Positions 42,317-53,100 of a stretch of DNA of 64,000 nucleotides are shown in pieces. Numbering within the stretch: position 1 is the first letter of the stretch; each line of letters begins with the position of its first letter. Source of the DNA: Cytidiella melzeri (lineage: Eukaryota > Basidiomycota > Agaricomycetes > Polyporales > Irpicaceae); NCBI GenBank assembly GCA_022592445.1, contig JABYQR010000064.1, positions 1-64,000 of the forward strand, in the 5' to 3' direction. A program made the translations under genes and the position numbers. The notes below the pieces were generated by a model. That model worked only from the letters and a program-made list of their open reading frames with translations. It was not told the DNA's origin and ran no database searches.

Positions 42317-44216
42317 ATGGATGCTGGTGAGGGACCCTCAAAGAGCGCCATGGTCTCAATGACCGAGCAAGTGATCCAAATTGGCCATACTGTCCTCTGC
42401 AAATTGCCCAATGGAGAGATACGCACGCATAAATTAGAGCAGAATGGGTATGAGCTACATTTTTGTCAACTACAAACCACTAATGCAGTACTACTAGTAC
42501 CGTAAGCCTAGGTAAATACGGATCATTCCGCGTCAGCGACTTGGAAGGCCAGCCGTATGGCTTGACATACGACATTGTGGATAGGAACCTAAAGGTCGTT
42601 CCTCCGCGTACCATCGTGGAAGTAGGTATGATACTATCCTACTCAATTATTTGCTGTCTACTTACGCCTTGTTCTGTTAGAGGACACTGATGCAACTAAC
42701 GAACTCATCAACGACGGTGACTCCGTGCAACCGTTGACGTTGAAGGAGATTGAAGAGCTCAAAACCTCCGGAACGCATGCATCCGTATGTTTGTTTTTTC
42801 TCCTGCTGTGACGTGACGGTGGTAGGCTTTATGCATGTGCTTCGACAGGACATTATACAAAAGCAAATTGAGCAACATGCCAATTTCCAGTTGAAGACGG
42901 AGTATAGCAAGGAGAAGTACAAGAAACGCAAAGAAGCAAAGTGAGGCAATTCGTCTCCGGCCGTCATCTATGAGTTACTAATGGGAATCGATCAGATACT
43001 CCAAGGGTTTTACCACTGTCATTCCCACGCTATTCAATGTTTGCGACTACTGGTTCAACAAGGATCACGATCGCTTGCGGGACATTCGGCCTGATGCGTT
43101 GGCACAGATACTCAACCTCGCGAGCATACGACCAGGAGGACGGTATCTTGCTGTGGATGATGCATCAGGCATCGTCGTCGCTGGCATCTTGCAGCGCTTG
43201 GGCGGTATGTGCTTGTACCTGATTACATCACATTCGCACTTATTGTTTTGGAAACAGGCAAGGGAAGACTAATAACGCTATGTGATATTGACTCCCCTCC
43301 GGCGTATCCGTGTCTGACACAAATGAACTTCCCAAAAGAGTACACCTCCGTCATGTCGACTTTGAATTGGGCTACTGGTGACGAAGATTATACTCCGAGT
43401 ATGGTTCCAGCACGCTCTTGTCATGAGATTCGTAGTGTGTCTGACGCGGTGACTCAAACATACAGTATTACCGTCAGTGGAACCTCCGACGGGACAATTC
43501 AAATCCGAGGGGCAGAAATCCCGACTCAACAAGCGCAAGGTTGCAATTGATACACTGTTTCAGAACCGCGAGGAGCTCTTCGCAGGTGAATTTGATGGGT
43601 AAGATTTGCAGGCCTCAGTCTTTCCACATAAACCGCTCATCGCTATTATAGCCTTGTGGTCGCCAGCCAGTATGAGCCATGGTCAATAATAGAGAGACTT
43701 GTGCCATACCTCGGAGGCTCAGCTTCGATAGTGGTACACAGTCCTCAAGTCCAAGTGTGTGATACTAGTGCCTACGCTCATAGGAGGAACTCATCGCTGC
43801 TTCACAGATTTTATCGGACCTATACAACAAGCTGCGAGATTTGCCAACATACCTCGGCACGTCACTGACAGAAGGATTTCTCAGAAAATATCAGGTATGC
43901 CATCCTTCTCGGACACAAACCGCATCGATTTGCTCATGCGCGATAGGTGCTGCCTGGACGCACACATCCAACCATGAACACATCTGGTACCGGAGGTTTC
44001 ATCCTCCACACAATCAAAGTGTACGATGACCCGGAAGCGTCGTCTGTGCTGGCCAACCGCAGAAAAGCCAAGATGGCTCGTTTGGCAAAGGCAGCGTCGG
44101 ATTCTGTTGACTCGACTGACGCGAATATGGAAGTGAGCAGTGGGCGGATAGTGGTAAGCGCGACAGATCTTCAGGAAATTGCCCCTGGCCAGCATATTAC
44201 TGAAGCAAAAACATGA
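42317..44216 (+). CDS. TRM6: tRNA (adenine-58-N1)-methyltransferase non-catalytic subunit Trm6/Gcd10
   Basis: A ten-exon gene; junctions were placed so that conserved blocks join. It begins MDAGEGPSKSAM, then VIQIGHTVLCKLPNGEIR, SLGKYGSFRVSDLEG, KEKYKKRKEAKYSKGF, and PTLFNVCDYWFNKD followed by RPGGRYLAVDDASGIV. The second half has EELFAGEFDGLVVASQYEP, SIIERLVPYLGGSA, then RKYQVLPGRTHPTMNTSGTGG near the C-terminus. The gene includes an intron with donor GTAGTG after CHEI. Trm6 binds tRNA and, with catalytic Trm61, makes m1A58 in the nucleus, including on initiator tRNA-Met. It lacks a functional SAM-binding motif as expected. Trm61 is not in this window. It converges on OAC1 (144-bp gap). Confidence 0.93.
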
Positions 44217-44359
44217 CGTAAAGAGCGGTAAAGTGTATCGTCGTCCGCATGTCGTCTAGCTAGTATTGTGATAGGTATATCTACCACAAAGACTCTATGT
44301 TATACGAAATTAACATGGTACTGTGGCTACAGGAACAAGAGAACGTGGTGACTGAAACC

Positions 44360-45922
44360 TCAGTCGTCCTCAAGGTTCCCGAACAGCATCCTCTTGTATG
44401 CACCCAATATAATATCGTTCGCAGTGAGCGTTATAATTCTGGTGAACGCGCGTATAAATACTTTGCATTTGACCTGATCCACACGTCAGAAGAAAACTTA
44501 CGTGTGAGGCGCTATGCGCAAGAAATGTGCGGTAGAACCTGTTCCATGAATTCGTCAGGCACACAGAATCATACTTATTGAAGCTCAAGTAAAACGTACC
44601 CTTGTACCAGCCAAATGGTCCCTCGGTTTTCAGCGTCTTCCATAGACAATCTATCGGGTTTTTGTATAACAGTCCAACGTGCCTGCCGTCCACAACTTTG
44701 GTGGGCTGGTTATACATACGCGTCAAGGCCTGTATTATATCATTAGCCAATGCACAAAGGGATGGCAACAAAGTGTCCACAAACCGTATCGGCGGGTTGC
44801 ATCACAAAGAGCTGTTTTCACATAAGCACCAGTCAGAAAGCCTGCCGGAAAATAGAGAAATATGACGTACCACACACATGCCAGATACTGAACTACTCGC
44901 CAAGTATGCCCACACACTATCACCAGGTAGTATCCCACGAGAGGTTAATTGGTTCTTAGTCCAATTGTACGTCGGGAGTTGCACAGATGATCCCATAGCT
45001 GTTCGCAGCACAGCTGCATCTACGCCTCGCACAAGTCCACGGAATCCCTCTGCGCGCCATATCGTTGAGAGTGCGTCCCACGAGTGTTTATAGTAATGCT
45101 GGTGCCCGACGGGTAGGGCTGGGGAGTATGCCTACGGGGTTATGTGTCAGTGTGCATTTCAGTCCGTTCACGCATACACATACCTGCATGCGGGCTTTTA
45201 TCAGGTAGAGGGGGTTGCCGAGGATTGCTGGGAGATATAAGGCTATGTTGGTATCAAGAAAGCAGTGAGATTCGGTGGCACAAACCTCCAAAGGCACCAC
45301 TGCTTGCTCCGGCCATGACAGAAGTAATGGGCATTTGGTCTTTCGGTGACAAGCCAACCATGCCGTTCAATGTGCGACGAGTTGGCTCATAGAATCCTAC
45401 AACAATCATGAGCAATGCTACCTCTGACAACATAAGCAGCGAAGACACCTACCTAGCCTTGAGCCATTTAATAGTATCTGAAGCATCCCGTGTCATGGTA
45501 TAAGGAAGATAGTCATGTAGCACTGGCAAGTAAACTTACTTGATATGCGTACTGTTAGATGGTGAGCTGCGACAGAATCGCCGAACGAAGTTGTACGCAC
45601 TGCAGGACCAAGACCCCTTTGCATCCCTCGGATACCCTCATTCTTCCAAGTCTTCGCCAGCACGTCAAACACATTCTTGTATACCTTGACACCGCCGTCC
45701 TTGGCCAGTTCGCCCTGGAGCTGCATACGTGTCTTTGCAACATCTGGAATATTCGAGAACGTGACCTATGTCAATGAAAAGCACAAGGTGTTTGGAGGAC
45801 GTTTAGTAGTAGAAGTGGCTGGCGTGACGTACGGCGACACAGGCTGCTATTCCTCCGAGCCCGAACCCTTCTGCCGTTGTGAGGGGACGAGCTTTCCTTG
45901 TCGACGTGGAAGGAGCACTCAT
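44360..45922 (-). CDS. OAC1: mitochondrial carrier, Oac1-like oxaloacetate/sulfate transporter
   Basis: Eleven exons starting 45922-45833, 45765-45601, 45551-45540 and 45477-45453. The protein shows the three-fold mitochondrial carrier structure: GGIAACVAVTFSNIPDVAKTRMQLQGEL, GNPLYLIKARMQ (variant PX[DE]XX[KR]), and VMQPADT in the third repeat. GLGPA + YAYQ + ILLNGSRLGFYEP and TRMYNQP are typical of Oac1 and its relatives. It should exchange oxaloacetate, sulfate or malonate-type anions across the inner membrane; substrate is inferred from similarity. The gene is notable for a 12-nt exon, then 25-nt, and later a 27-nt exon (44811-44785). The last exon ends DDIILGAYKRMLFGNLEDD-like sequence at 44360. 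Confidence 0.9.
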
Positions 45923-46170
45923 CGCAGTCTTGACAAGAGAATGCAGGCGAAGGTGAGTCGAAAGGTGGTGGTCCGCACTCAACTAATAGGCAAGAAAACT
46001 CAGTCGCGCACACAAACGCGCTCTTAGTCACGACCGCCACAGATTATCGCGTGTGGATTACGCTCTCTACCACTCTACACGCCCATTGTCGCGCTACAAG
46101 GTAGTAGACTAAGAGCATCCTCACTTGAGAGTGCTTTGAGGCAGAAGAACGGCTTGTTATAGACTCTGAT

Positions 46171-46929
46171 ATGTCAAAGTGCGTCCTGAAGACACCCTGT
46201 GCATCTCTCTACGAACTTACCCAATCGAAGCCTCCAGAGGACGTGACAAGTTTACTATTCACTCAAAAGCTGTCGTGTGCCAGGATGTCGACCTGAAAGG
46301 TGATGTCACTATTGGTGCAGGTTAGTTCTTTGTTCAGGGCGTTGGTGGCCTCACCTTCGTGCTCAACCTTCACAGGAACTATTGTCCATCCGAAGGCCAC
46401 TATCTTTGCTGCCGTCGGTCCCATCATCATAGGGCAAGGATGTATCATCGAAGAAGGGGCAATTATCCTCAACCGGTGCTTACCCCGTCTCTTTAGTGTG
46501 CGGTGGGGACGCTAAACTCGCTCAATCCTTCAGCCATCGAGAGGTTATGCGAATAGGAGACGACAATTTGTTTGAGATAGGCTGCCGTATGTGAACAGCT
46601 CAGTCGTAGCATTCCTGATAATACTAATTCTCTGAGCAGGGGTAGAATGTCCGTCGATCGGGAACTTCAACACATTTTGCACACGTTCACGCGTGCACAA
46701 CACCGTGCGCGTAACGTCCTACTGTGTCATCGGTGCCGGATGCCTAGTCGTGCCTCTGGAAAACGAAGTCCTAGACGAATACTGCGTGGTGTACGGAGCG
46801 GCTACTGAGAAGCGAGTCTGGAGCGGCAGAGGACGCATACAAGAAGCAGATCTACGACGGAAACACGCGGAATATCTCAAAGAGATGCTACCCAAGTTCA
46901 ATAGGCTGCGAAGAGGGGACGGAGCTTGA
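46171..46929 (+). CDS. dynactin subunit 6 (p27), left-handed beta-helix protein
   Basis: Predicted 177-aa protein from five exons: 46171-46178, 46238-46320, 46376-46475, 46534-46586, 46640-46929. The hexapeptide-repeat pattern of a left-handed parallel beta-helix is clear ([18 protein letters not shown], then [20 protein letters not shown]). Its partner-specific blocks [19 protein letters not shown] and [12 protein letters not shown] match dynactin p27/DCTN6. A C-terminal helix ([18 protein letters not shown]) follows. p27 sits at the pointed end of the dynactin Arp1 filament, so two subunits of one complex lie in this window (ARP1 at 2 kb). The first exon codes only two residues and part of a third. 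Confidence 0.93.
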
Positions 46930-47538
46930 TTGCGTGTGCGACAGGCTGTACGTGGACATCTATGTCTCCATCACCCTGTCCGCAGTGTAGCATGCTTCTG
47001 TATATATGACCATGGTTTTCCCTAGTTTACGACTTCGTTGATATTGGGAGACAGCAGTTGTGGTCTTGATATCGGTGAGTGGATATTTATTCCACCTCCA
47101 GTAGAAGTTGCGTCCCTTTGTCGGCTGAAAGGGATTCTTCGACTCAACTAGTAGCACATATCATTAGACACCAAGGAACAATAGCAGCATTAGTCGTCGC
47201 ACTGCAGTAGGCAACGCATGTACTTGCATCAATAGCAACATACTGCACAGCTGGGAGGAAACTGGGAGGAATTGCGCGCTTGGCGCTTCATCTCAACTTG
47301 AAGTTCTACTACTGTTCTACTACCAACGATTCGGAGTGCCGCCGCTAGGAACAAGTAGTTGTTGGTATTCAACACCTGTACCTGTGCAAGTGAATTTTCT
47401 CTCAAGTACTTGCTGACCTGTGCTGAGACTCTGCCGAGACTAGGCACTTCAGGTTCAAATCGTTGCTGCGGTCACTGGCAGTCCTCTTTCCAGTCAGACA
47501 CCGTTATTTCTTTCGATATAGCTACGGTAGCTGAGGCA
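46930..47538. other. intergenic, UNC-45 upstream region
   Basis: The p27 3' flank and the leader of the UNC-45/She4 gene. The UNC-45 frame stays open upstream to 47359 but without another ATG fitting the family. A GGTTCAAATC sequence (47453-47462) resembles a tRNA B box, but no cloverleaf can be drawn around it. Confidence 0.4.
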
Positions 47539-49653
47539 ATGTCAAACACGAATGAGGATCAATTGAACGACCTCGTAAAGCGTACACAGGACAAGAATTG
47601 GTCTCCTCTTCCGGATGAACTCAACCTCCTCATCGATTCCTTCCTTCCCACCCATCCCTCTGCATTACGCAGCAAAGGCTACGTCGCACTTTCCTCAGTC
47701 TGCCAGCACTATCGGACTCAGAGCTCTAGCTCGGACTCGCTGCCAGATGCGCTTGCACAATTAATCTCCAATGCGTTCGCCTCCCCTGTTACCACAAGGC
47801 TGGGAGACACAGATGAGACTGCAGTGCTATCCGGCCTATCCTTTTTTGCCGCTCTCTTTCAAGTGGAGTGGCAAGCTGCGTCTTATATATTGCAGCACGA
47901 CGGTGTCGTCGACTGCATAGCCGACACTCTGGAAATCTTCCCACTGTCAATGCTGGTCGCTCGCGCGGTAGCACAGCTTATATCCCAAGCTGCTGGTCAC
48001 AAACCATGCAGAGCGCTCATCCCGTCGCAATGCGTTGATTGGCTACAAGCGAAGTCTAAGCGAACGGACGACAGCGAGCTCCGTGCAGCAGCAGCTGTCG
48101 CGTTGGTCAAACTATCTCGAGGAGCGGAAGCGGATGCAGCTGCTATACCCGGGGGAGAAAAGGCCGCTCAACTTGCAACCGACGGTGATCTCGTAAATCT
48201 TATGAAAGGCCTCGTCGTCTCAGCTTCGGCCTCGTCTGCTCTTAATGATGCTGTAGAGGGGCTTGCATATCTAAGCGTCGATTCTACAGTGAAGGAGCAG
48301 CTGTCGAATGACTCACAATTTCTGGCACGCTTGTTTGCTGTCATTCCCATCCGAAAAGCCTCGTCATACTCCCCCAGAGCCGATGAGTCAGTATCATTAC
48401 CTATCTATGGCACGGTGACTATCATCGCCAACATTTGTGCGTTCCGCCCGCGCCTCTCAGAGGAGGAAAGTCAGATCGCCAAGCTGAAGCGAATAGCTAA
48501 CGCGGCCAAAGACCGCAAGTCAACCTCAGGCCTCGACGAAAACCCCTTGAATGACGATGAGCATGTCAAACAGCGGTGCAAACGGCTTATCAAGGCGGGT
48601 GCGTTGGATGCGCTAACGGCCGCGGTTAAATTTACGGAGAGCAGAGCGGCCAGGCTTGCGATCGCGAAAGCGCTGTTGAGCATAGTCGAAGAACAGCAGA
48701 ACCGAGGGAAGGTTCTACAAGCTGGTGGCTCCAAGGCACTGATTACGATAATTCATAGCATCTTTGCTGACACTCCGAGCACCTCAAAAGCTGATAACCT
48801 GCCATCGCTTGATCGCTCAGAAATAGAACCAATACAGGCTCTGGCTAAGCTGTGCATCACTGCATCACCTGTACAGGTGTTTGGACCCAACGAAGGCGCT
48901 TTATACGATGCAATTCGCCCGCTAGCGGTGATGCTCATCCATCCTTCGTCGAACCTGCTGCAGAGGTTCGAAGCCCTGATGGCCCTTACCAACCTCGCAT
49001 CGCAAAGCCCCGATGCCGCTTCTAGAGTCGCGTCTGCGGAGGGAGTTCTTAATAAAGCCGAGCTTCTGATGCTAGAGGATCACACACTTGTGCGCCGTGC
49101 CGCTACAGAACTGATATGTAATCTTGTCGGAGGATGCGAAGAGGTCTTCAACAAGTACGGCGGTGACAAGGCGACAGGCTCAAAGTCAAAGCTGCATGTT
49201 TTCCTTGCGCTTTGTGACGTCGAAGACACGCCGACGAGGCTCGCAGCGTCCGGCACACTTGCTACGCTCACTTCCTCTCCAGATGCCTGCGAGTTTTTGT
49301 TCGAACTTCAGAAGGAGAAAGGAAGAGTATTGCCTATACTCGGACAATTAGTCGATCCTACGATTCAACCGAAAATCTTCGAGGTAGAGGAAGATGAGGT
49401 GGACGAGGGGGAACGCACTCTAGAGTCAGACCCCGGTTTGGTACATCGCGGTGTTGTCTGTGTGAGGAACTTCCTTGTTGGCGTGGATGTCAAGTCGCGG
49501 AAGGACCTTGCCGTGGCGGCGCAAGAAGTAGGATTAACCGCTGCACTAGTTCAGGTTTTCAGAGGTAGCGCGAACAACCCCAATAATCCCGTGGCTCGGC
49601 CTGCAGCTGAGGCTCTTAAAGCCATTATGGAGACTGGAATTCCTGTAATGTAG
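47539..49653 (+). CDS. SHE4: UNC-45/She4-type myosin chaperone (UCS protein)
   Basis: A 704-aa frame in a single exon, remarkable among intron-rich neighbours. It is an all-helical armadillo-like protein: repeats such as ALRSKGYVALSSVCQHY, LPIYGTVTIIANICAFRP, CKRLIKAGALDAL, and the UCS region NLLQRFEALMALTNLASQ, VRRAATELICNLVG, TRLAASGTLATLTSSPDACE. UCS proteins bind myosin motor domains and help them fold; in yeast She4 serves class I and V myosins. No TPR domain is present, as usual for fungal members (animal UNC-45 has one). The next gene, 504 bp downstream on the same strand, is a class-I myosin, the likely client. The gene symbol follows the yeast family member. Confidence 0.88.
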   Translation: MSNTNEDQLNDLVKRTQDKNWSPLPDELNLLIDSFLPTHPSALRSKGYVALSSVCQHYRTQSSSSDSLPDALAQLISNAFASPVTTRLGDTDETAVLSGLSFFAALFQVEWQAASYILQHDGVVDCIADTLEIFPLSMLVARAVAQLISQAAGHKPCRALIPSQCVDWLQAKSKRTDDSELRAAAAVALVKLSRGAEADAAAIPGGEKAAQLATDGDLVNLMKGLVVSASASSALNDAVEGLAYLSVDSTVKEQLSNDSQFLARLFAVIPIRKASSYSPRADESVSLPIYGTVTIIANICAFRPRLSEEESQIAKLKRIANAAKDRKSTSGLDENPLNDDEHVKQRCKRLIKAGALDALTAAVKFTESRAARLAIAKALLSIVEEQQNRGKVLQAGGSKALITIIHSIFADTPSTSKADNLPSLDRSEIEPIQALAKLCITASPVQVFGPNEGALYDAIRPLAVMLIHPSSNLLQRFEALMALTNLASQSPDAASRVASAEGVLNKAELLMLEDHTLVRRAATELICNLVGGCEEVFNKYGGDKATGSKSKLHVFLALCDVEDTPTRLAASGTLATLTSSPDACEFLFELQKEKGRVLPILGQLVDPTIQPKIFEVEEDEVDEGERTLESDPGLVHRGVVCVRNFLVGVDVKSRKDLAVAAQEVGLTAALVQVFRGSANNPNNPVARPAAEALKAIMETGIPVM

Positions 49654-50157
49654 CGGTCGTTTCGATGTGCCACATCGCATTTACTTTCGGCCAACAAAAT
49701 ATAACGAATTAATTTTTGCACTGTTTCTATCACCTTCACTATGGGCCATTGATGTTCTACGTATATATATAAGCTTTTCGCATTGAAGCTGAATTGAATC
49801 AATCGATTGAGTATAGCCCTCGAATTATGACGTGCCGGGCATCTACGGGCCGTGGTGTACTCAGGGCGATCTCGCGACGAGGCATGCGCGCCCACCAGCA
49901 ACAACCTTGTTCGCAAACATCCACGACGATAGCACGGCTATCCCGCGTACGGTAGGCTGATAATTATACAGCACATAAGAGCATAACTAACAGCGCTGTC
50001 ATTCATTCAGCCATAAATCGTAGGGATCGCACGACCTATCAGTGGTTCTGTTACTTGCGTAAAGGCGCAGCTACGTTACTCGACGCTCGTATCACGATTG
50101 TATTCACGAGTAGACCACACGAGTTATTGCTGCTAAGGAAGGACATATATCTCAGAT
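49654..50157. promoter_or_regulatory. UNC-45 3' flank and myosin-I promoter
   Basis: 504 bp between the UNC-45 stop and the myosin start codon. TATATATAA-type sequence occurs at about 49763-49771, some 390 bp upstream of the myosin start, too far to be a clear core TATA. No gene is visible. Confidence 0.4.
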
Positions 50158-53100
50158 ATGGTGAGTGGAAGCGATGATATGTGCCTTGCTCGATCTAATA
50201 TGTCATTTCATCCAGGCGATCTCGAAGAAGGCGGGCAAGAAGGCGTCCGCTGCGCCAAAGAAAGGCGGTGGACCTGCTAAAGTGGCCAAGGTACGTCCCT
50301 CAGCTTGAAATTTACTGGCTACGCGACTGCTGCTGAGGCGCGGTCATCCATTTAGGCCGATTGGAAGGAAGGGTTCAAGAAGAAGCAAGTCGGAGTGTCT
50401 GACATGACGCTACTCACGGCCATCACGAATGAGAGTATCAACGAGAATTTGCAGAAGCGATGGACGAATGGAGAAATATACACGTACATTGGCAGTGTCC
50501 TTATCTCCGTCAATCCCTTCCGCGGTGCGTGTCTGCGTAAACCCCCTGTTGTTTGAGGTGCTCAAACGTTTACGTCCAGATCTCGGCATATACACGGATG
50601 AGGTGCTGCACAGATACAAGGGCAAGAATCGTCTCGAGGTCCCTCCCCACGTTTTCGGCATTGCTGAGTCGGCTTACTACAATATGAACGCGTATAACGA
50701 GAACCAGTGTGTTATCATCTCTGGAGAGTCTGGCGCAGGAAAGACCGAGGCTGCGAAACGGATAATGCAGTATATCGCCGCTGTCTCTGGGGGACAAGAT
50801 AGCAGCATTCAGGAGATAAAGGACATGGTGCTCGCCACAAACCCCTTGCTCGAGAGTTTCGGATGTGCCAAGACGCTGCGGAATAATAATTCAAGTCGTC
50901 ATGTATGAACACTTTTCTTCTGACCAAAAGTAAACGGGACTTACTGTCACATAGGGAAAGTACCTGGAGATCATGTTCAACTCGCATGGAGAGCCAATCG
51001 GTGCGCAGATTACCAACTACCTGCTGGAGAAGGGTCGAGTAGTTGGCCAAGTGGAGAGTGAACGAAACTTCCACATATTCTACCAGTTCACCAAAGCAGC
51101 TTCTCCTGAACAGCGAGGTAGTGCCCAAGCTCTTCTCATATCCTCATCATGATCTAACTTTGCGTCTTTTCAGAGGCGTATGGTCTTCAAGGACCTGAAG
51201 CCTACGCCTACACGAGTGTCAGTAACTGTCTTGATGTTCCCGGGATTGATGATGCGAAGGACTTCGATGAGACCATCGTACGTGATCAAATTGGTTTCTT
51301 TAGGTTTCCTCCTGACAGTGCGACAGAGAGCGATGCAAATCATCGGTCTTAGTGACCAAGAACAGAGTGACATCTTCCGCATGCTTGCAGTTGTGTTATG
51401 GCTTGGAAACGTGCAGTATTCTGAGCAAGATGATGGCAACGCTGACGTCGCCGACTCTAGCGTGACGGAATTCGCTGCTTACCTCATGGAAGTAGATCCT
51501 GCGTTAGTTCAGAAGTGCATGACCACGCGCCATGTCGAGACTCAGCGTGGTGGCCGGAGAGGTTCCGTGTACGACGTACCGCTCAATCCCGCACAGGCTA
51601 GTTCCACGAGAGATGCGCTCGCGAAGGCTGTCTACAACAACTTGTTCGAATGGATCGTGTCGAAAATTAACGTGTCTATGAAGCCTCGTCAAGCTTCTGA
51701 ACACCTAATCGGCATCCTGGTGAGCTACTACCTTCGGACCGACCTGGTTCATGCAAATCACTAAGCCTACACGTAGGATATCTTTGGTTTTGAAATTTTC
51801 GAGGTTTGCCTATAGCTCTACATTGTGTGGCTCAAACTAAGCGTGCACCGTTAGGATAACTCCTTTGAACAACTCTGCATTAACTACGTCAACGAGAAGT
51901 TACAGCAAATTTTCATCGAACTCACCCTCAAGACGGAGCAGGAGGAATACGTCCGAGAGCAAATCAAGTGGACTCCAATCAAGTACTTCAACAATAAGAT
52001 TGTGTGTGACCTCATCGAAGAAAAGCGACCGCCTGGCATTTTCGCGGCCCTCAACGATGCCTGTGCCACTGCTCACGCCGATCCCGCTGCTGCCGATAAC
52101 AGTTTCATGCAACGTACTGCAGCGCTTTCGTCCAACCCGCATTTCGACGCTCGCGGTGCTCAGTTCCTGGTCAAGCACTATGCCGGTGACGTTATGTACA
52201 ACGTTGTAGGTATGACAGACAAGAACAAAGATCTCTTGTCAAAGGACCTGCTGGACCTCATTGGTACCAGTGGGAACCAGTTTTTGCAGGGCCTCTTCCC
52301 CGATCGCCCTGACCCCAACAGCAAGAAACGTCCGCCGACAGCCGGTGACAGAATCAAGGTACGTTACATAGCGGGTTCCTATGTGTGGATATTTACTTTG
52401 GATGCAGGCCTCTGCTGGTGCTCTCGTTGAAAACCTCATGCGTGCCCAGCCCTCGTATATCCGTACCATTAAGCCGAACCAGAATAGGAGTGGAAGCGAG
52501 TATGACGACAAGGCTGTCCTCCATCAGATCAAATATCTGGGTCTTCAGGAGAATATTCGTGTTCGTCGTGCTGGATTCGCCTACAGGAACACGTTCGAGA
52601 AGATGGTGGAGCGTTTCTACTTGCTGTCGCCAAATACCTCGTATGCCGGAGAATACACATGGTCCGGGGATGCCAAATCGGGCTGCGAGAAAATTCTCAC
52701 TGACACCGGCATAGCGAAGGAGGAATGGCAAATGGGTGTCACCAAGGCGTTCATCAAGAATCCCGAGACTGTGAGTGGTCTTGAACACACCAGTCGTCTC
52801 TAACTTATCTTGCGTGAAGTTGTTCGCACTCGAGACTATGCGAGATCGTTATTGGCACAACATGGCCGGTCGCATACAGCGTGCGTGGCGCAATTACATG
52901 CGATACAAACATGAATGTGCGAGGCGTATTCAACGCTTCTGGAAGAACAACAAGGAGGGTCTTGAGTACGCCAAAATTCGAGACTATGGTCACCAGATCC
53001 TTGCAGGTCGGAAGGAGAGACGAAGGTTTAGTCTGCTCGGTTCTAGACGATTCATGGGTGACTATCTCGACATTAATGGCAAAAGCGCTTTTGGGTCTGA

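Noticed and set aside
47453..47462. GGTTCAAATC resembling a tRNA B box
   Set aside because: No matching A box or acceptor stem; no cloverleaf could be drawn.
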